64,000 nt of DNA from Mesorhizobium sp. YM1C-6-2 (GTDB lineage Bacteria; Pseudomonadota; Alphaproteobacteria; Rhizobiales; Rhizobiaceae). Position numbers and translations under genes: made by a program. Shown piece after piece: positions 48,340 to 57,603 of the stretch. The notes under the pieces were generated by a model. It searched no databases. It was not told where the DNA came from and worked only from the letters and a program-made list of their open reading frames with translations. The stretch covers positions 16,001 to 80,000 of the forward strand of contig NZ_RCIZ01000002.1 in assembly GCF_003666685.1 (NCBI RefSeq), read 5' to 3'. Position 1 is the stretch's first letter. The number at the start of each line of letters is the position of its first letter.

Positions 48340-49146
48340 TCAGCCCTGGGCGTTCAGCATATCGTCCAACGTGTAGAAGCCGGGCGGCTGGCGGGCGATC
48401 CAGACAGCGGCATCGAGCGTCGACGAGGCGAAGGCGCCGTAGTCGGTCACCCTGCTCGTGATCTCGAGGCGCTGGCCGGCCCCGGCGAAGAAGACGGTGT
48501 TCTCGCAGACGACATCGCCGCCCCGCGCGGACGAGAAGCCGATGGTGCCGCGCTTGCGCGCGCCCGTCTCGCCGTGACGCGCCGTCACCATCAGGTCGGC
48601 CAACGTCGAGCCACGCGCCTTCGCGGCGTATTCGCCGAGTTCGATCGCCGTTCCGGACGGGGCATCTATCTTGGTCCGCGGGTGGAAGTCGAAGATCTCG
48701 ATGTCGAATTCATCGCCCAGCAATCGCGACGCCGTGCGAACCAGCTCGTACATCGCCATGACCGAGACGCTCATATTGGCGGCAAGCATGATGGGTATCT
48801 GGCGGCCCGCCTCCGCCAGCTTCGCGTGCTGCGCGTCGTCAAATCCCGTCGTGCCCACAACCACCGGTTTTCGCTGGCTGATCGCGGCGGGCAGCATGCG
48901 CATCGTTGCCGACGCCGCGCTGTAGTCGACGACCACATCGACCTCGGCGCAGAGGGCCGCGGCATCGTCGGTGAGCTGAAGCCCGAGCGGGGCCATTCCT
49001 GCCAACAGGCCGAGATCCTCGCCGATCCTGGGCGAGTCGGCTCGGTCGCATCCCCCTGCAAGCTCGCACTTGTCGCTTTGCGTTATCGCCCTGGCGAGCA
49101 TGACGCCCATCTGACCCGCGGCGCCGTGCAACCCGATCCTGGTCAT
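48340..49146 (-). CDS. DapB-like dihydrodipicolinate reductase, divergent catalytic motif
   Basis: This 268-residue protein has the DapB fold: a Rossmann start (RIGLHGAAGQMG), the GTTGF motif at about 98-102 and the SVSVMAMYELV segment. The catalytic motif usually read as HHRHKVDAPSGTA appears as HPRTKIDAPSGTA: His155 and Lys159 are kept, but the second His is Pro156. It starts at the ATG at 49146. The motif difference and isolated position suggest a paralogue of the lysine-pathway enzyme or a related reductase with another substrate; the canonical dapB is expected elsewhere on the chromosome. Confidence 0.85.
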   Translation of the reverse strand: MTRIGLHGAAGQMGVMLARAITQSDKCELAGGCDRADSPRIGEDLGLLAGMAPLGLQLTDDAAALCAEVDVVVDYSAASATMRMLPAAISQRKPVVVGTTGFDDAQHAKLAEAGRQIPIMLAANMSVSVMAMYELVRTASRLLGDEFDIEIFDFHPRTKIDAPSGTAIELGEYAAKARGSTLADLMVTARHGETGARKRGTIGFSSARGGDVVCENTVFFAGAGQRLEITSRVTDYGAFASSTLDAAVWIARQPPGFYTLDDMLNAQG

Positions 49147-49312
49147 CGCCGTCCCTCCTGGCAACAGCTCGGTCAAGCAGCTAACAGGCCCGCCTTCGCG
49201 TTGCCCTGTGGGGGCTCCGCGCACAGGCAATGAGGCCTCTGTCCATTACCATCTGCTAATTTTCAAGGAAGGCAAGTGTCGGCGCGAATGGTGTCCGGCG
49301 CCGGTTGCTTCG

Positions 49313-50044
49313 CTATTGCGGCGCGATCCCGGACTCTTCGGCGTCGATATTCATGCTGATCTCCGTCACCAGTTTCCGGCGAAGAGCGATGGCGTAGTCG
49401 TCCGGGCCGGTGGAGTCGATCACGAACGCCCTGGGGCCGCCGATGACGTTGGCGGCGAAATAGGAAGCCAACTGCGCTTCCTCCTTGTTCGGAATGGCGA
49501 TCGCGTTGATCGTGTATCCCTTGGCAACGGCGTTCAGCCTGCTCGGCTGGACAGGAAACCCGTCATTGTTGGTGCCGTTGCCGGAGATGTCGATCACCTT
49601 CCTGTCGGCCTTTCCCGGAAAATTGTCGAGAAAATAGGCCCCAAGGTCGATGGCCGACGAGACGGATGTTCCGGCCCGCGCCCTGCGGGTGAAGCCGGAA
49701 AAGCCCTTCTCGCTGATTGCCAGAGCCGCCGCTTCGGCATCCGCGGGATTGCAGATCGTCGTCCAGGGCAGCACGACCCGGCTGCGGCCGGGGCTCGACC
49801 ATTCGAAATAGGTGACGGCGATGCAACCGAGATAGTTGCTGGCTATCGCCGTGATGACCTGCGGCGAGGTGAGCGCCGCCGCATGCCCCTTGCGCTGCAG
49901 GTCCGCAGTCTGAGGATCGATCGAGGACGAGAAATCGACCGCAAACACTATGGCGACGTCGACATCGGCAGCTTGCGCCTGCTGTCCCCAAGAAAGCGAG
50001 GCCGCAAGTGTTGCAGCCAGTCGCAAATATGCGGTGATCCTCAT
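49313..50044 (-). CDS. exported DUF1194 protein with von Willebrand A-type fold
   Basis: This 243-residue protein has a signal peptide (cleaved after AQAA near residue 26) and a VWA-like domain. The metal-dependent adhesion site begins VFAVDFSSSID (DxSxS) and continues with a Thr in RAGTSVSSAI and DISGNGTNN. DUF1194 members are found singly in many alphaproteobacteria without known function. A periplasmic or extracellular binding role dependent on Mg2+/Ca2+ is the family expectation. It is divergent from the SARP-like regulator. Confidence 0.92.
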   Translation of the reverse strand: MRITAYLRLAATLAASLSWGQQAQAADVDVAIVFAVDFSSSIDPQTADLQRKGHAAALTSPQVITAIASNYLGCIAVTYFEWSSPGRSRVVLPWTTICNPADAEAAALAISEKGFSGFTRRARAGTSVSSAIDLGAYFLDNFPGKADRKVIDISGNGTNNDGFPVQPSRLNAVAKGYTINAIAIPNKEEAQLASYFAANVIGGPRAFVIDSTGPDDYAIALRRKLVTEISMNIDAEESGIAPQ

Positions 50045-50192
50045 CGCCGGCCCCTCAGTCAGCGTCCCACAGTTGTTCGCAAGGCATAGTTGACCCTACG
50101 TCACGATGGCGCTTGAACGGCGGAGGGGCTGGCTTTCGCTGCGTTATTTTTGTATTAGGATTCCGTTATATTGCAGCTCCGAAGCCCCGCTG

Positions 50193-52187
50193 ATGATGAT
50201 CGATGACGGCATCGCCAAAGTCAGTATCTGTTTGCTCGGAGGCTTCCGCATCGAAGGCGGACAAAGCCGCCAGATAGGGCTGACCGGCAGGAGAGGTCCC
50301 GCCATCATCGCCTACCTTGCCCGCTGTCCGAGGATGGCGGCGCCGAGGGAAAAACTGGCCGACCTGCTCTGGGGCGACAGCGACGGCGATCATTCGCGCA
50401 ACAGCCTCAGGCAAACCCTCAGTCTTCTGCGTCGCGATCTTGCGCGGGCAGGCGTGGACATCATCCAGTCCGGAAAGGACATGATCGGCCTCAGGGCGGA
50501 TGCCGTTGGCGTCGACGTCGAGACGTTCGAAGCCGGCCTGGCTGCCCGCTCGCCGCAGGAACTCGAAACGGCTCTCGCGGTCTACGGCGGGCCGTTCCTC
50601 GAAGGCTTCCATGTGGGATGCAATCCGTTCGACGACTGGGCAGCCGCCGAACGCGACAGGCTTCTGGACCGCGCGCTGGAGTCCTTCGAAAAGCTCGCCC
50701 GTCTCGTGGAGCTGGAGGCAGGCCTCGTCCTTGCCGACCGGCTGCTTGCGATGGAACCGGCGCGGGAGGCATCCTATCGGCTGAAGATCGAACTGCTCGC
50801 GGCGGGCGGCCAGCGCGACCGGGCGATGCGCACGTTCGAGGCGTGCAGGAACATGCTGAAGAAGGAGTTCGGCGTCGGCGTCAGCCCGGAGACGCAAGCG
50901 CTGTGGCAATCCTTGACGTCGCCCGACAATGCGGCGGCGACCTCCCTCAATTCGCAATCGGCAAGCGTTGCCGCGGCCGGGCAGCACCCCAGGCGCCCGT
51001 CCATAAGTGTTGCCGGCTTCGTCAATCTCACGGGAGGGCGAGGCGACGACTATTTTGCCCGAGGGCTCGTGCAGGACATCGTGACGGCGCTCTCAGAGGT
51101 GAGCGACTATGTCGTGCTCTCCAGTTTCCAGGACGTGCAAAAGGACAATGACGGCAACAAGCCGGCGGTCCCCGGGGGGACGCAGCCGCGTTACGTGCTG
51201 GGCGGCAGCGTCCAGAGATCGCGCGACGAGCTGAGGGTGAACATCCAGCTCGCCGACACTGCCGACGGCCACACCGTCTGGGCCCAGAAATTCGATGGCC
51301 GCTTCGAGAATCTGCTCGAATTCCAGGACCGCATCGCACAGGCGGTCGTGCTGGCCGTGACCCTCGAGCTTCAGTTGTCGAACTGGAAGGTTCGCGACAA
51401 GAGCCCGCCGGGCGGACCGGAAGTGCGCCGGCTGGTGAACGCCGCCCTCATGAAATATTTCGAGATGACCCGGGACTCGCTTCCGCAGGCGAAAGATCTC
51501 TGCGAGCAGGCGCTCGAAATCGATCCTGACAATGTCCGGGCAAAGCGCACGCTCTCTGTCGCAATCGCGGTGGGCCTGGCGTTCGGCGCGCTTCCTGCCG
51601 GCCGGGAGCAAAGCGAGCATGCGCTGCAGCTCGCGCAGGCCGCCGTGCGGGCGGTGCCCGACGATGAGATTGCCCGCGTCATCCTCTCATTCGCCCTTCT
51701 GGGCGTCGGCCGCATCGACGAGGCAATCATCGAATGCCGCCACGCGATCAGCCTGAACCCGAACTATCCGAGCGCTCGCGGAGACATCGCGGAACTCTAT
51801 GCGCTCAGTGGGCGCGTCAACGAAGCGCTGCACGAGGCCAACGAAGCGATTCGTCTCGGGGCGCACGACGTCATCGACTTCTGGCGGCACAACAGCATGG
51901 TGGTCGGGCTGTTTGCCGGCGGCGACGACCTGCGGGCTCTCGAAGTGGCCCGCAAGGTGGTCAGGACGAAGCCGGGTTTCGTTCGCGGCGCGCTTTATTG
52001 GGCCGCCGCCGCAGCCGCGACGGGAAACAGCGAGGAAGCATCCCGGGCGGTTCATCATTGCCTGTCACAGCTTCCGTACCTCAACCTGGACAATGTCTCT
52101 CCCGGCTTCGTGCCCCGCTACCTGAGAGACAAGGACCAGGCGCGGTTCCTGGAAATGCTGTCGCGAGCCGGCCTTCCGAGGGCCTAG
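50193..52187 (+). CDS. SARP-family transcriptional regulator with TolB-like and TPR regions
   Basis: This protein of about 664 residues begins with an OmpR-like winged helix (about 10-100), then a bacterial transcriptional activator domain (about 108-245: VDVETFEAGL, FEACRNMLKKEFGVGVSPET). It continues with a TolB/FlgO-like segment (about 268-400: ISVAGFVNLT...DDYFARGLVQDIVTALSE...YVLGGSVQRSRDELRVNIQLAD) and C-terminal TPRs (about 430-650). This layout is typical of large regulators in rhizobia. The start is uncertain: two ATGs at 50193 and 50196, or 50106 upstream; none has a strong ribosome site. It sits between the divergent DUF1194 gene and the convergent GH26-like gene, which may be its target. 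Confidence 0.85.
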   Translation: MMIDDGIAKVSICLLGGFRIEGGQSRQIGLTGRRGPAIIAYLARCPRMAAPREKLADLLWGDSDGDHSRNSLRQTLSLLRRDLARAGVDIIQSGKDMIGLRADAVGVDVETFEAGLAARSPQELETALAVYGGPFLEGFHVGCNPFDDWAAAERDRLLDRALESFEKLARLVELEAGLVLADRLLAMEPAREASYRLKIELLAAGGQRDRAMRTFEACRNMLKKEFGVGVSPETQALWQSLTSPDNAAATSLNSQSASVAAAGQHPRRPSISVAGFVNLTGGRGDDYFARGLVQDIVTALSEVSDYVVLSSFQDVQKDNDGNKPAVPGGTQPRYVLGGSVQRSRDELRVNIQLADTADGHTVWAQKFDGRFENLLEFQDRIAQAVVLAVTLELQLSNWKVRDKSPPGGPEVRRLVNAALMKYFEMTRDSLPQAKDLCEQALEIDPDNVRAKRTLSVAIAVGLAFGALPAGREQSEHALQLAQAAVRAVPDDEIARVILSFALLGVGRIDEAIIECRHAISLNPNYPSARGDIAELYALSGRVNEALHEANEAIRLGAHDVIDFWRHNSMVVGLFAGGDDLRALEVARKVVRTKPGFVRGALYWAAAAAATGNSEEASRAVHHCLSQLPYLNLDNVSPGFVPRYLRDKDQARFLEMLSRAGLPRA

Positions 52188-52216
52188 CAGCGTGACGACC
52201 TTTCTCCACCCGCCTG

Positions 52217-54181
52217 TCAGACGAAGAAGAAATCGTCTGACGAGGGCACGAGGAGAGGAGTGAGGTTCGCGAACTGTAAATGGTCCGCTCCGCCGTCGCT
52301 GTCGTAGAAGAGCGCGCCTGTCATGCCGTCGTAGATGACGTGATCGTCTGCGCTCGCGCTCCGATCGGTCACGAACGCCGACGCGGCAAGTTCGCCGACC
52401 GGGCTGTTCCTGAAGACATCCTGGTCGAGTTCGAACCTGTCTAGCGTCGGATCGAAATCGGCGATTACATCCGCATCCCTCCTCGGGTCGGGCGGCGTGT
52501 CGAAGACAAAGCTATCCGCGCCGCCCGAAAGGATGTCCTTGCCGATGCCCCAGGCGTCCCCTGCATGGGAAAGCTCGAGCTTCTCGATATTGTCGTCGAG
52601 CAGATGCGTGAAGCCGGTGCGAACGGTATCGGTGGCTTCTGCGGCACGTTCCGCCACCTGCTCGCCGGCATTGTCGAGATCGGAGACGTCATTGCCGGCT
52701 TCTCCGGAGTAGATGGCGTCGTTGGCGCCCTCGATGGCGAACTGTGCCGTTTGAGTGGCCGTCGCGCCTGACCTGTCGCGCACGGTGACCGAAAAATCGT
52801 CGGTGACCGAATCCGTGTCGGTGAGAGCGTCGGTCGCGTCCCTGGCGTTGTCGAGCGTGTAGGTGATAACCCCCGCCCCGGTATCGAGCACTGCTGATCC
52901 GTACACCCCGTTCTTCTCGAAGTGGGTGGCGTCGATTGCGTTCCAGCCGGTCGTGTCGAAGGTGACGCGGTCGATCACGTCGGGATCGCTTGCAACCGCC
53001 CAGATCCGCGCCGACGCCGTGCCGGCGAGTGCGGCGCCTTCAGCGTCGGTGCCAGCCTCCACGATCAAGCCGCTCTGCTTGCCCGGGATGAGGGTGGAGT
53101 TCCCCTCCGGCCCGAAGGCGTCCGCGATCGCCGCTGCCGTTGCCGGCTTGGAGCCGTCGGTCAGCGTGTCGTCGCCATTGGTCCGCGCGTCGGCGTTCCA
53201 ATAGTTGGTGTAGATGACGTTGTTGGTGCGCACGAATTCCGCGAGTTCGTCCGCATAGGAGCCGAAATTGTCCGAATCGATGCCCCACTCGGTCAGCGCC
53301 AGCGGCTTGCCGTGGGCCGCTGCGAAGTCCGAAAACCAGTTCAGGCCGAACGGCGCATCCGCCTTGTAGTCCCAGGCCGTGACGGGATCGTCCTGTCCGC
53401 TGAAACGGGCGACATTGTACGCGTCGACGCCGACGACATCGACATAATCGTCGCCCGGGTAGATCTCGTTGAGGTCGTGGAAGACCCCGTTCGCGTCCGC
53501 CTTCGAATAGTTCTGGTTCCATTCGATGCGAAAGCGGTCGTCGACGGAGCGGAACAGCGTCGCCACATGCTGGAACGCGTCGACATAGTCGTCGGCCAGC
53601 TTCGGGTCGAACGCATTGTCCGGGCCGCTGGAGATCTTCCAGGGATATTCATTGTTCGCTTCCCAGCCCGGCCGCACATAGAGCAGGGGATTGCTGTCCT
53701 CGGTCTGGTGCTCGGCGATCGTTTCGGCCATGGCGATAAACGTGGCGTCGTGCTTGCCGGCCGCGACGTCGGCCATGCTGACTTCGTCCCACGCCAATGG
53801 TATCGCCCAGTTAACCGGGCGCTCCATGGCCGCGAACTCAGGTGCGTCGGCCTGCACGCGGGCAAGGCTGTACTCAGGAGTGGAATCGTCCGCAAAGCCC
53901 AGGATGCCTCCAGCCGGGGTCCCCATAAGCGACTCGAACGCTGTCAGCGAGGCCGGGGTCTCCGCCCGCGTGCCAAGCTCGACCTGTGCCTGACTGCCGA
54001 GCGCCAGCGTCGGAGCCTGGTTGATCGCCGGCGCCAGGCCCGCGAATGCAGGGAACTCGTGCTCGTTCGAGCGAACGAAACCGCGCCCGCTCAAATCAAT
54101 GCCGCGCTCGTTCAAACGGGTGAAATCGACCTCGCTCGGACGAATGAAACCATGCTCCTGATCGTAATTTCGAGCGTGCAT
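52217..54181 (-). CDS. GH26-like glycoside hydrolase with VCBS-type and RTX-like C-terminus
   Basis: This 654-residue protein has an N-terminal GH26 mannanase-like TIM barrel (about 90-330). The acid/base Glu174 lies in VRPGWEANNEYPW and the nucleophile Glu298 in LALTEWGID, with DVVGVDAYN between. A VCBS-like repeat follows (about 380-500, ending FAIEGANDA), then a C-terminal calcium-dependent segment of the peptidase M10 / RTX type (DVIADFDPTLDRFELDQDVF, YDSDGGADHLQFANL). No N-terminal signal peptide is seen, so secretion by a type I exporter is likely. Start ATG at 54181 has GGAGG upstream. The substrate may be an exopolysaccharide or plant mannan. Confidence 0.87.
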   Translation of the reverse strand: MHARNYDQEHGFIRPSEVDFTRLNERGIDLSGRGFVRSNEHEFPAFAGLAPAINQAPTLALGSQAQVELGTRAETPASLTAFESLMGTPAGGILGFADDSTPEYSLARVQADAPEFAAMERPVNWAIPLAWDEVSMADVAAGKHDATFIAMAETIAEHQTEDSNPLLYVRPGWEANNEYPWKISSGPDNAFDPKLADDYVDAFQHVATLFRSVDDRFRIEWNQNYSKADANGVFHDLNEIYPGDDYVDVVGVDAYNVARFSGQDDPVTAWDYKADAPFGLNWFSDFAAAHGKPLALTEWGIDSDNFGSYADELAEFVRTNNVIYTNYWNADARTNGDDTLTDGSKPATAAAIADAFGPEGNSTLIPGKQSGLIVEAGTDAEGAALAGTASARIWAVASDPDVIDRVTFDTTGWNAIDATHFEKNGVYGSAVLDTGAGVITYTLDNARDATDALTDTDSVTDDFSVTVRDRSGATATQTAQFAIEGANDAIYSGEAGNDVSDLDNAGEQVAERAAEATDTVRTGFTHLLDDNIEKLELSHAGDAWGIGKDILSGGADSFVFDTPPDPRRDADVIADFDPTLDRFELDQDVFRNSPVGELAASAFVTDRSASADDHVIYDGMTGALFYDSDGGADHLQFANLTPLLVPSSDDFFFV

Positions 54182-54673
54182 AAGAGACCTCCGGGGATGC
54201 GATCTGGGATCAGGTCTGTACCATCGGGGTGCCCGATCCGGAACCCGTTCCGATGTAACGGTTGATTACACGAGCAACATAACCTAAGCAAAACAAGGGA
54301 CTATAAGCGGATATCCGAATAATTTCTGCGATCCATTCGATATGTGGCGAAATTGTGTTTAGAATTGTATAAGTAGCAAGTGAACTTATAAGCGCATGAT
54401 TTGATCTGAGGTCGACTTTAAGTTCTTTATTTGCTGCAATCGAATTCAGAAAACATTTGGATTTTTGAAATATTTATCTTGATCATCGTGGGTTTGCCAT
54501 TCAGCCGATTTTGGTGATTCAGCCGTGGCCGGGCGGGCTGCAGCCAGCCCGACCACGATCGTTCCCTGGACGTCTTGCGAAGGCTTCGACCTTTGCCGGC
54601 GCGGGTTGCCGGGGAGCGCCAAACCTTCGAGGCCCCGTTTCCCGCCGGCGCAAACGAAGCTAGTTTCGCCCGC
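54182..54673. other. A+T-rich intergenic region upstream of the GH26-like gene
   Basis: This is the upstream region of the GH26-like gene and the YjbR gene. From about 54280 to 54490 it is clearly richer in A+T than anything nearby, with several TATAAG/TATAAT-like stretches. I find no open frame with coding character. It is probably a promoter and silencer-binding region (H-NS/MucR-type proteins bind such DNA) for the secreted enzyme gene. Confidence 0.4.
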
Positions 54674-55030
54674 ATGACTCTCGACGAATATAATCGCTAC
54701 TGCGCTTCGCTCCCGGCCACGACCCATGTCGTGCAGTGGGGCGGCGCGCATGTCTGGAAGGTTGGCGGCAAGGTCTTCGCCATCGGCGGCTGGGACGATG
54801 GGGAAGGGCTCTTCGTCACCTTCAAATGCTCCGAGATGAGCTTCGATCTCTTGAAGGAACAGCCGGGCTGCCGGCCCGCGCCCTATCTCGCCTCGCGCGG
54901 CATGAGCTGGATCCAGCGCACGACCGACGAAAGCATGGACGACGACGCGCTCAAGGACTATCTCGCCGAGAGCCATCGCCAGGTCGCGGCGAAGCTGCCC
55001 AAGCGCGTGAAGCTGGAAGTCGGACTGTAG
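54674..55030 (+). CDS. MmcQ/YjbR family protein
   Basis: This 118-residue protein belongs to the MmcQ/YjbR family (CyaY-like fold, often called DNA-binding). Signature segments are YCASLPATTHVVQWGGAHVWKVGGKVFAI, FVTFKCSEMSFDLL and RGMSWIQ. The start is the ATG at 54674 with a weak ribosome site. Function in the cell is not established. It is a single gene, followed 168 bp on by the L,D-transpeptidase gene. Confidence 0.92.
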   Translation: MTLDEYNRYCASLPATTHVVQWGGAHVWKVGGKVFAIGGWDDGEGLFVTFKCSEMSFDLLKEQPGCRPAPYLASRGMSWIQRTTDESMDDDALKDYLAESHRQVAAKLPKRVKLEVGL

Positions 55031-55198
55031 TTGGGTTCGGGGCTGGTGCGCCGCGCAGCCGGGAGCTTCGGAACGCGCCATTTTCATGCCCCGTTCATGT
55101 TGCAACCATTAATGCGGGATTGACGTTGCTTTGCGTCGTGCGCCGCCCGCGAGGGGACGGCGTGGCAGGGCAGCGTAGCTGGACGGAGAAATCGGAAA

Positions 55199-56680
55199 AT
55201 GGTGCGCAGGACACTCGTGCTTTCGGCGGTGCTGGCCGGCCTTGCGACGCTTGGCGCGCAGGCTGCTGTTCCGCCGGCGGGCGACCATGCGATCGGTCAT
55301 GTGATTCCGGCGGCACCGGCCGCCGCCGGCGTGCAGCTTGCGCAATATGGCGACGTCGAGATCTATTACGACGAGTTCGGCCGTCGCGTGATCGTCGATC
55401 GTTATACCGGCGAGGTGATCGCCGTCGAGCGGCCGCGCCGCGCGGAACGCCGGCTGCGGCGCGATGCGATGCGCGAGCGCCGCGACGCCATGCGTGGCGA
55501 ACAGGAACGCTATTATCTCGACGACCCCGAAGACATGGAGCGGCTGCGCCGCGAGAAGCTGCGCGACCAGGGCATCAGGCCGGCTCCGCCGATCGACGAC
55601 TACAATGATTATGCGCGCGAGGGACTGCCGGGCGGCATCGATGACTATTCCACGCCACGCCGCGCCTTCCCCGACGAGCCGGAGATCATCGCGCGCGAGC
55701 CGGCGCCCGGTCCCATCGAGCGCATGCCGCTCGACAACCCCGCCCTCCAGCCCTCGAGGCCGGACATGGCCGAAGCGCCGGCGCCGGGCACGCCCAACAT
55801 CGTCGAAGGCGCGATCGACCCTTCGCTCAGGCTCGGTGCGCGCGAGGACGTCGCCGCGCTGCAGATCCTGCTCGACCGCCGCGGCGCCTCGCCCGGCGTC
55901 ATCGACGGGCGATTCGGCTCGAACGTCGACAAGGCGATCATCGCCTACCGTTCGATCACCAGGGACAATTTGAAGTCGACCGACGCGGAGGGCATCAAGA
56001 AGGCGCTGGCCGAGACCGGCGGCGACCCCTTCATCAACTACACGCTGACCGCGACGGATGTCGCCGGTCCCTTCGTCGCCGCGGTTCCCGCCGACTATGG
56101 CGAGAAGGCCAAACTCGACAAGCTCAGCTACACCTCGGTGTCGGAAATGCTCGCCGAGCGCTTTCACATGGACGAGGCCTATCTGAAGGCGCTCAACCCC
56201 GACGCCAATTTCAGTCGCGTCGGCACGATCATCCGCGTCGCCAATGTCGGTAAGCCGGTGGCGGGGCAGGTCACGCGAATCGTCGCCGACAAGAGCCAGA
56301 AGCAGGTGCTGGCCTACGACGCCGACAACAGGCTGGTCGCGGCCTATCCGGCGACGATCGGCTCGACCGACACGCCGTCGCCGACCGGCACGCATGCCGT
56401 CTCGCGCGTCGTGCTCGACCCCGACTACACCTACAACCCCAACCTCAACTTCAAGCAGGGCGAGAACAACAAGATCCTCACCATCCCGCCCGGCCCCAAC
56501 GGCCCGGTCGGCTCGGTCTGGATCGCGCTCGACAAGCCGACCTACGGCGTGCACGGCACGCCCGATCCGTCGAAGATCGGCAAGACCGAGAGCCATGGCT
56601 GCGTGCGCCTCACCAACTGGGACGCGCAGGAACTCGCCAAGCTGGTCAAGCCCGGCGTGCCGGTCGAGTTCGTGGAGTAG
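55199..56680 (+). CDS. L,D-transpeptidase (ErfK/YbiS/YkuD family)
   Basis: This 493-residue periplasmic enzyme cross-links peptidoglycan stems by 3-3 bonds. It has a signal peptide (to about residue 23), a long Arg/Glu/Asp-rich linker (about 75-200), a peptidoglycan-binding-like segment (DVAALQILLDRRGASPGVIDGRFG) and a C-terminal YkuD domain. The catalytic motif is HGTPDPSKIGKTESHGCVRL with the nucleophile Cys at about 468. Rhizobiales rely heavily on such enzymes for polar growth and for anchoring outer membrane barrels. Start ATG at 55199. A TTAA-N7-TTGA element about 90 bp upstream weakly resembles a CtrA site. Confidence 0.95.
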   Translation: MVRRTLVLSAVLAGLATLGAQAAVPPAGDHAIGHVIPAAPAAAGVQLAQYGDVEIYYDEFGRRVIVDRYTGEVIAVERPRRAERRLRRDAMRERRDAMRGEQERYYLDDPEDMERLRREKLRDQGIRPAPPIDDYNDYAREGLPGGIDDYSTPRRAFPDEPEIIAREPAPGPIERMPLDNPALQPSRPDMAEAPAPGTPNIVEGAIDPSLRLGAREDVAALQILLDRRGASPGVIDGRFGSNVDKAIIAYRSITRDNLKSTDAEGIKKALAETGGDPFINYTLTATDVAGPFVAAVPADYGEKAKLDKLSYTSVSEMLAERFHMDEAYLKALNPDANFSRVGTIIRVANVGKPVAGQVTRIVADKSQKQVLAYDADNRLVAAYPATIGSTDTPSPTGTHAVSRVVLDPDYTYNPNLNFKQGENNKILTIPPGPNGPVGSVWIALDKPTYGVHGTPDPSKIGKTESHGCVRLTNWDAQELAKLVKPGVPVEFVE

Positions 56681-56707
56681 CTTGAGCGTTCCCGATCGAC
56701 CGCTTCG

Positions 56708-57541
56708 CTATTTCACGGCGAGGGAGGCCGCTTCGGCAGCGCAGTCGACTTTTGGGGTTTCGCCTGCCGCCTGCGCTTTGCGCACTTCCTCACGCGCAGC
56801 CTCCTTGTCGGCGATGAACGACGGATCGGCATGAAGTCTGGCTACCGTCGCAGCGCCCATGATTCGCCCTGCATCTACGTCGCTTTGCCAATGCGCATCG
56901 CAGACGACGCGGCTTTGTCCGAATGAGATGCCCCGGCTCAGCAGTTCGTTTGCGCGTCGCGGATTGATCTCGGCCAATACAAGCGCCCATGCCCATCCGG
57001 CCGCCGTATGGCCTGAGGGATAAGATCCGTCGCCCCGCAGCAATTTTTCCTGGTCGGGCCAACAGGTTCCTTCGTCCTCGACAACGAAAGGTCTGGTTCG
57101 ATTGTATTTGTTCTTCACACCGTAGGTGGAAAGGCCGGCATCGGTGAGAACTCTTTCCATCAGCCTGTATGTGTGCGGTGTCTTGTCCTGATCGATCTGC
57201 ATGCCCATCGCACAGGAAAAATTTTCGGCCGGCTTGGGGAAACTGAGGTCGGCATCAAGTCTCGCCAAATCCCAGCGCATGGTTCCGCGCAAAGGCAGCG
57301 TTGCTCGCCTGGCCTCCTCGTCGCGCGCGAAGGCGGCGCTATCGGTTGCGGGCGGCGGCCCCAGAAGCAGCAGGCTGTCCGGCAGATCCTCCTGCTTGAG
57401 ATAACCCGGGGCCAGTTCGAAGTGCGGGTCCGTTACTTCGGGGGCTGGGTTCGTTTCAGAACCCGATGCGCTCGATGTCGCCATCGACAGAACGATCGCG
57501 ACGGCCGCTCCAGGCCTTTTCAGCATCGACAAGGTGAACAT
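56708..57541 (-). CDS. class A nonspecific acid phosphatase (PAP2 superfamily)
   Basis: This 277-residue secreted phosphatase releases phosphate from organic esters at low pH. Signature motifs of the PAP2/PhoN group are complete: K143-X6-R150-P151 (KNKYNRTRP), PSGH (175-178) and S210-R-X5-H217-X3-D221. A signal peptide precedes (cleaved near residue 28). The start is the ATG at 57541 with AAGGAG upstream. It is downstream of, and on the same strand as, a membrane protein gene, with a 62-bp gap, and runs convergent with the L,D-transpeptidase gene. Confidence 0.94.
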   Translation of the reverse strand: MFTLSMLKRPGAAVAIVLSMATSSASGSETNPAPEVTDPHFELAPGYLKQEDLPDSLLLLGPPPATDSAAFARDEEARRATLPLRGTMRWDLARLDADLSFPKPAENFSCAMGMQIDQDKTPHTYRLMERVLTDAGLSTYGVKNKYNRTRPFVVEDEGTCWPDQEKLLRGDGSYPSGHTAAGWAWALVLAEINPRRANELLSRGISFGQSRVVCDAHWQSDVDAGRIMGAATVARLHADPSFIADKEAAREEVRKAQAAGETPKVDCAAEAASLAVK

Positions 57542-57603
57542 AGACGCTCCTTATTTGCCATGGACCCGGCAATGCCTGTCCCGATAGCAGACCAACATTC
57601 TCG

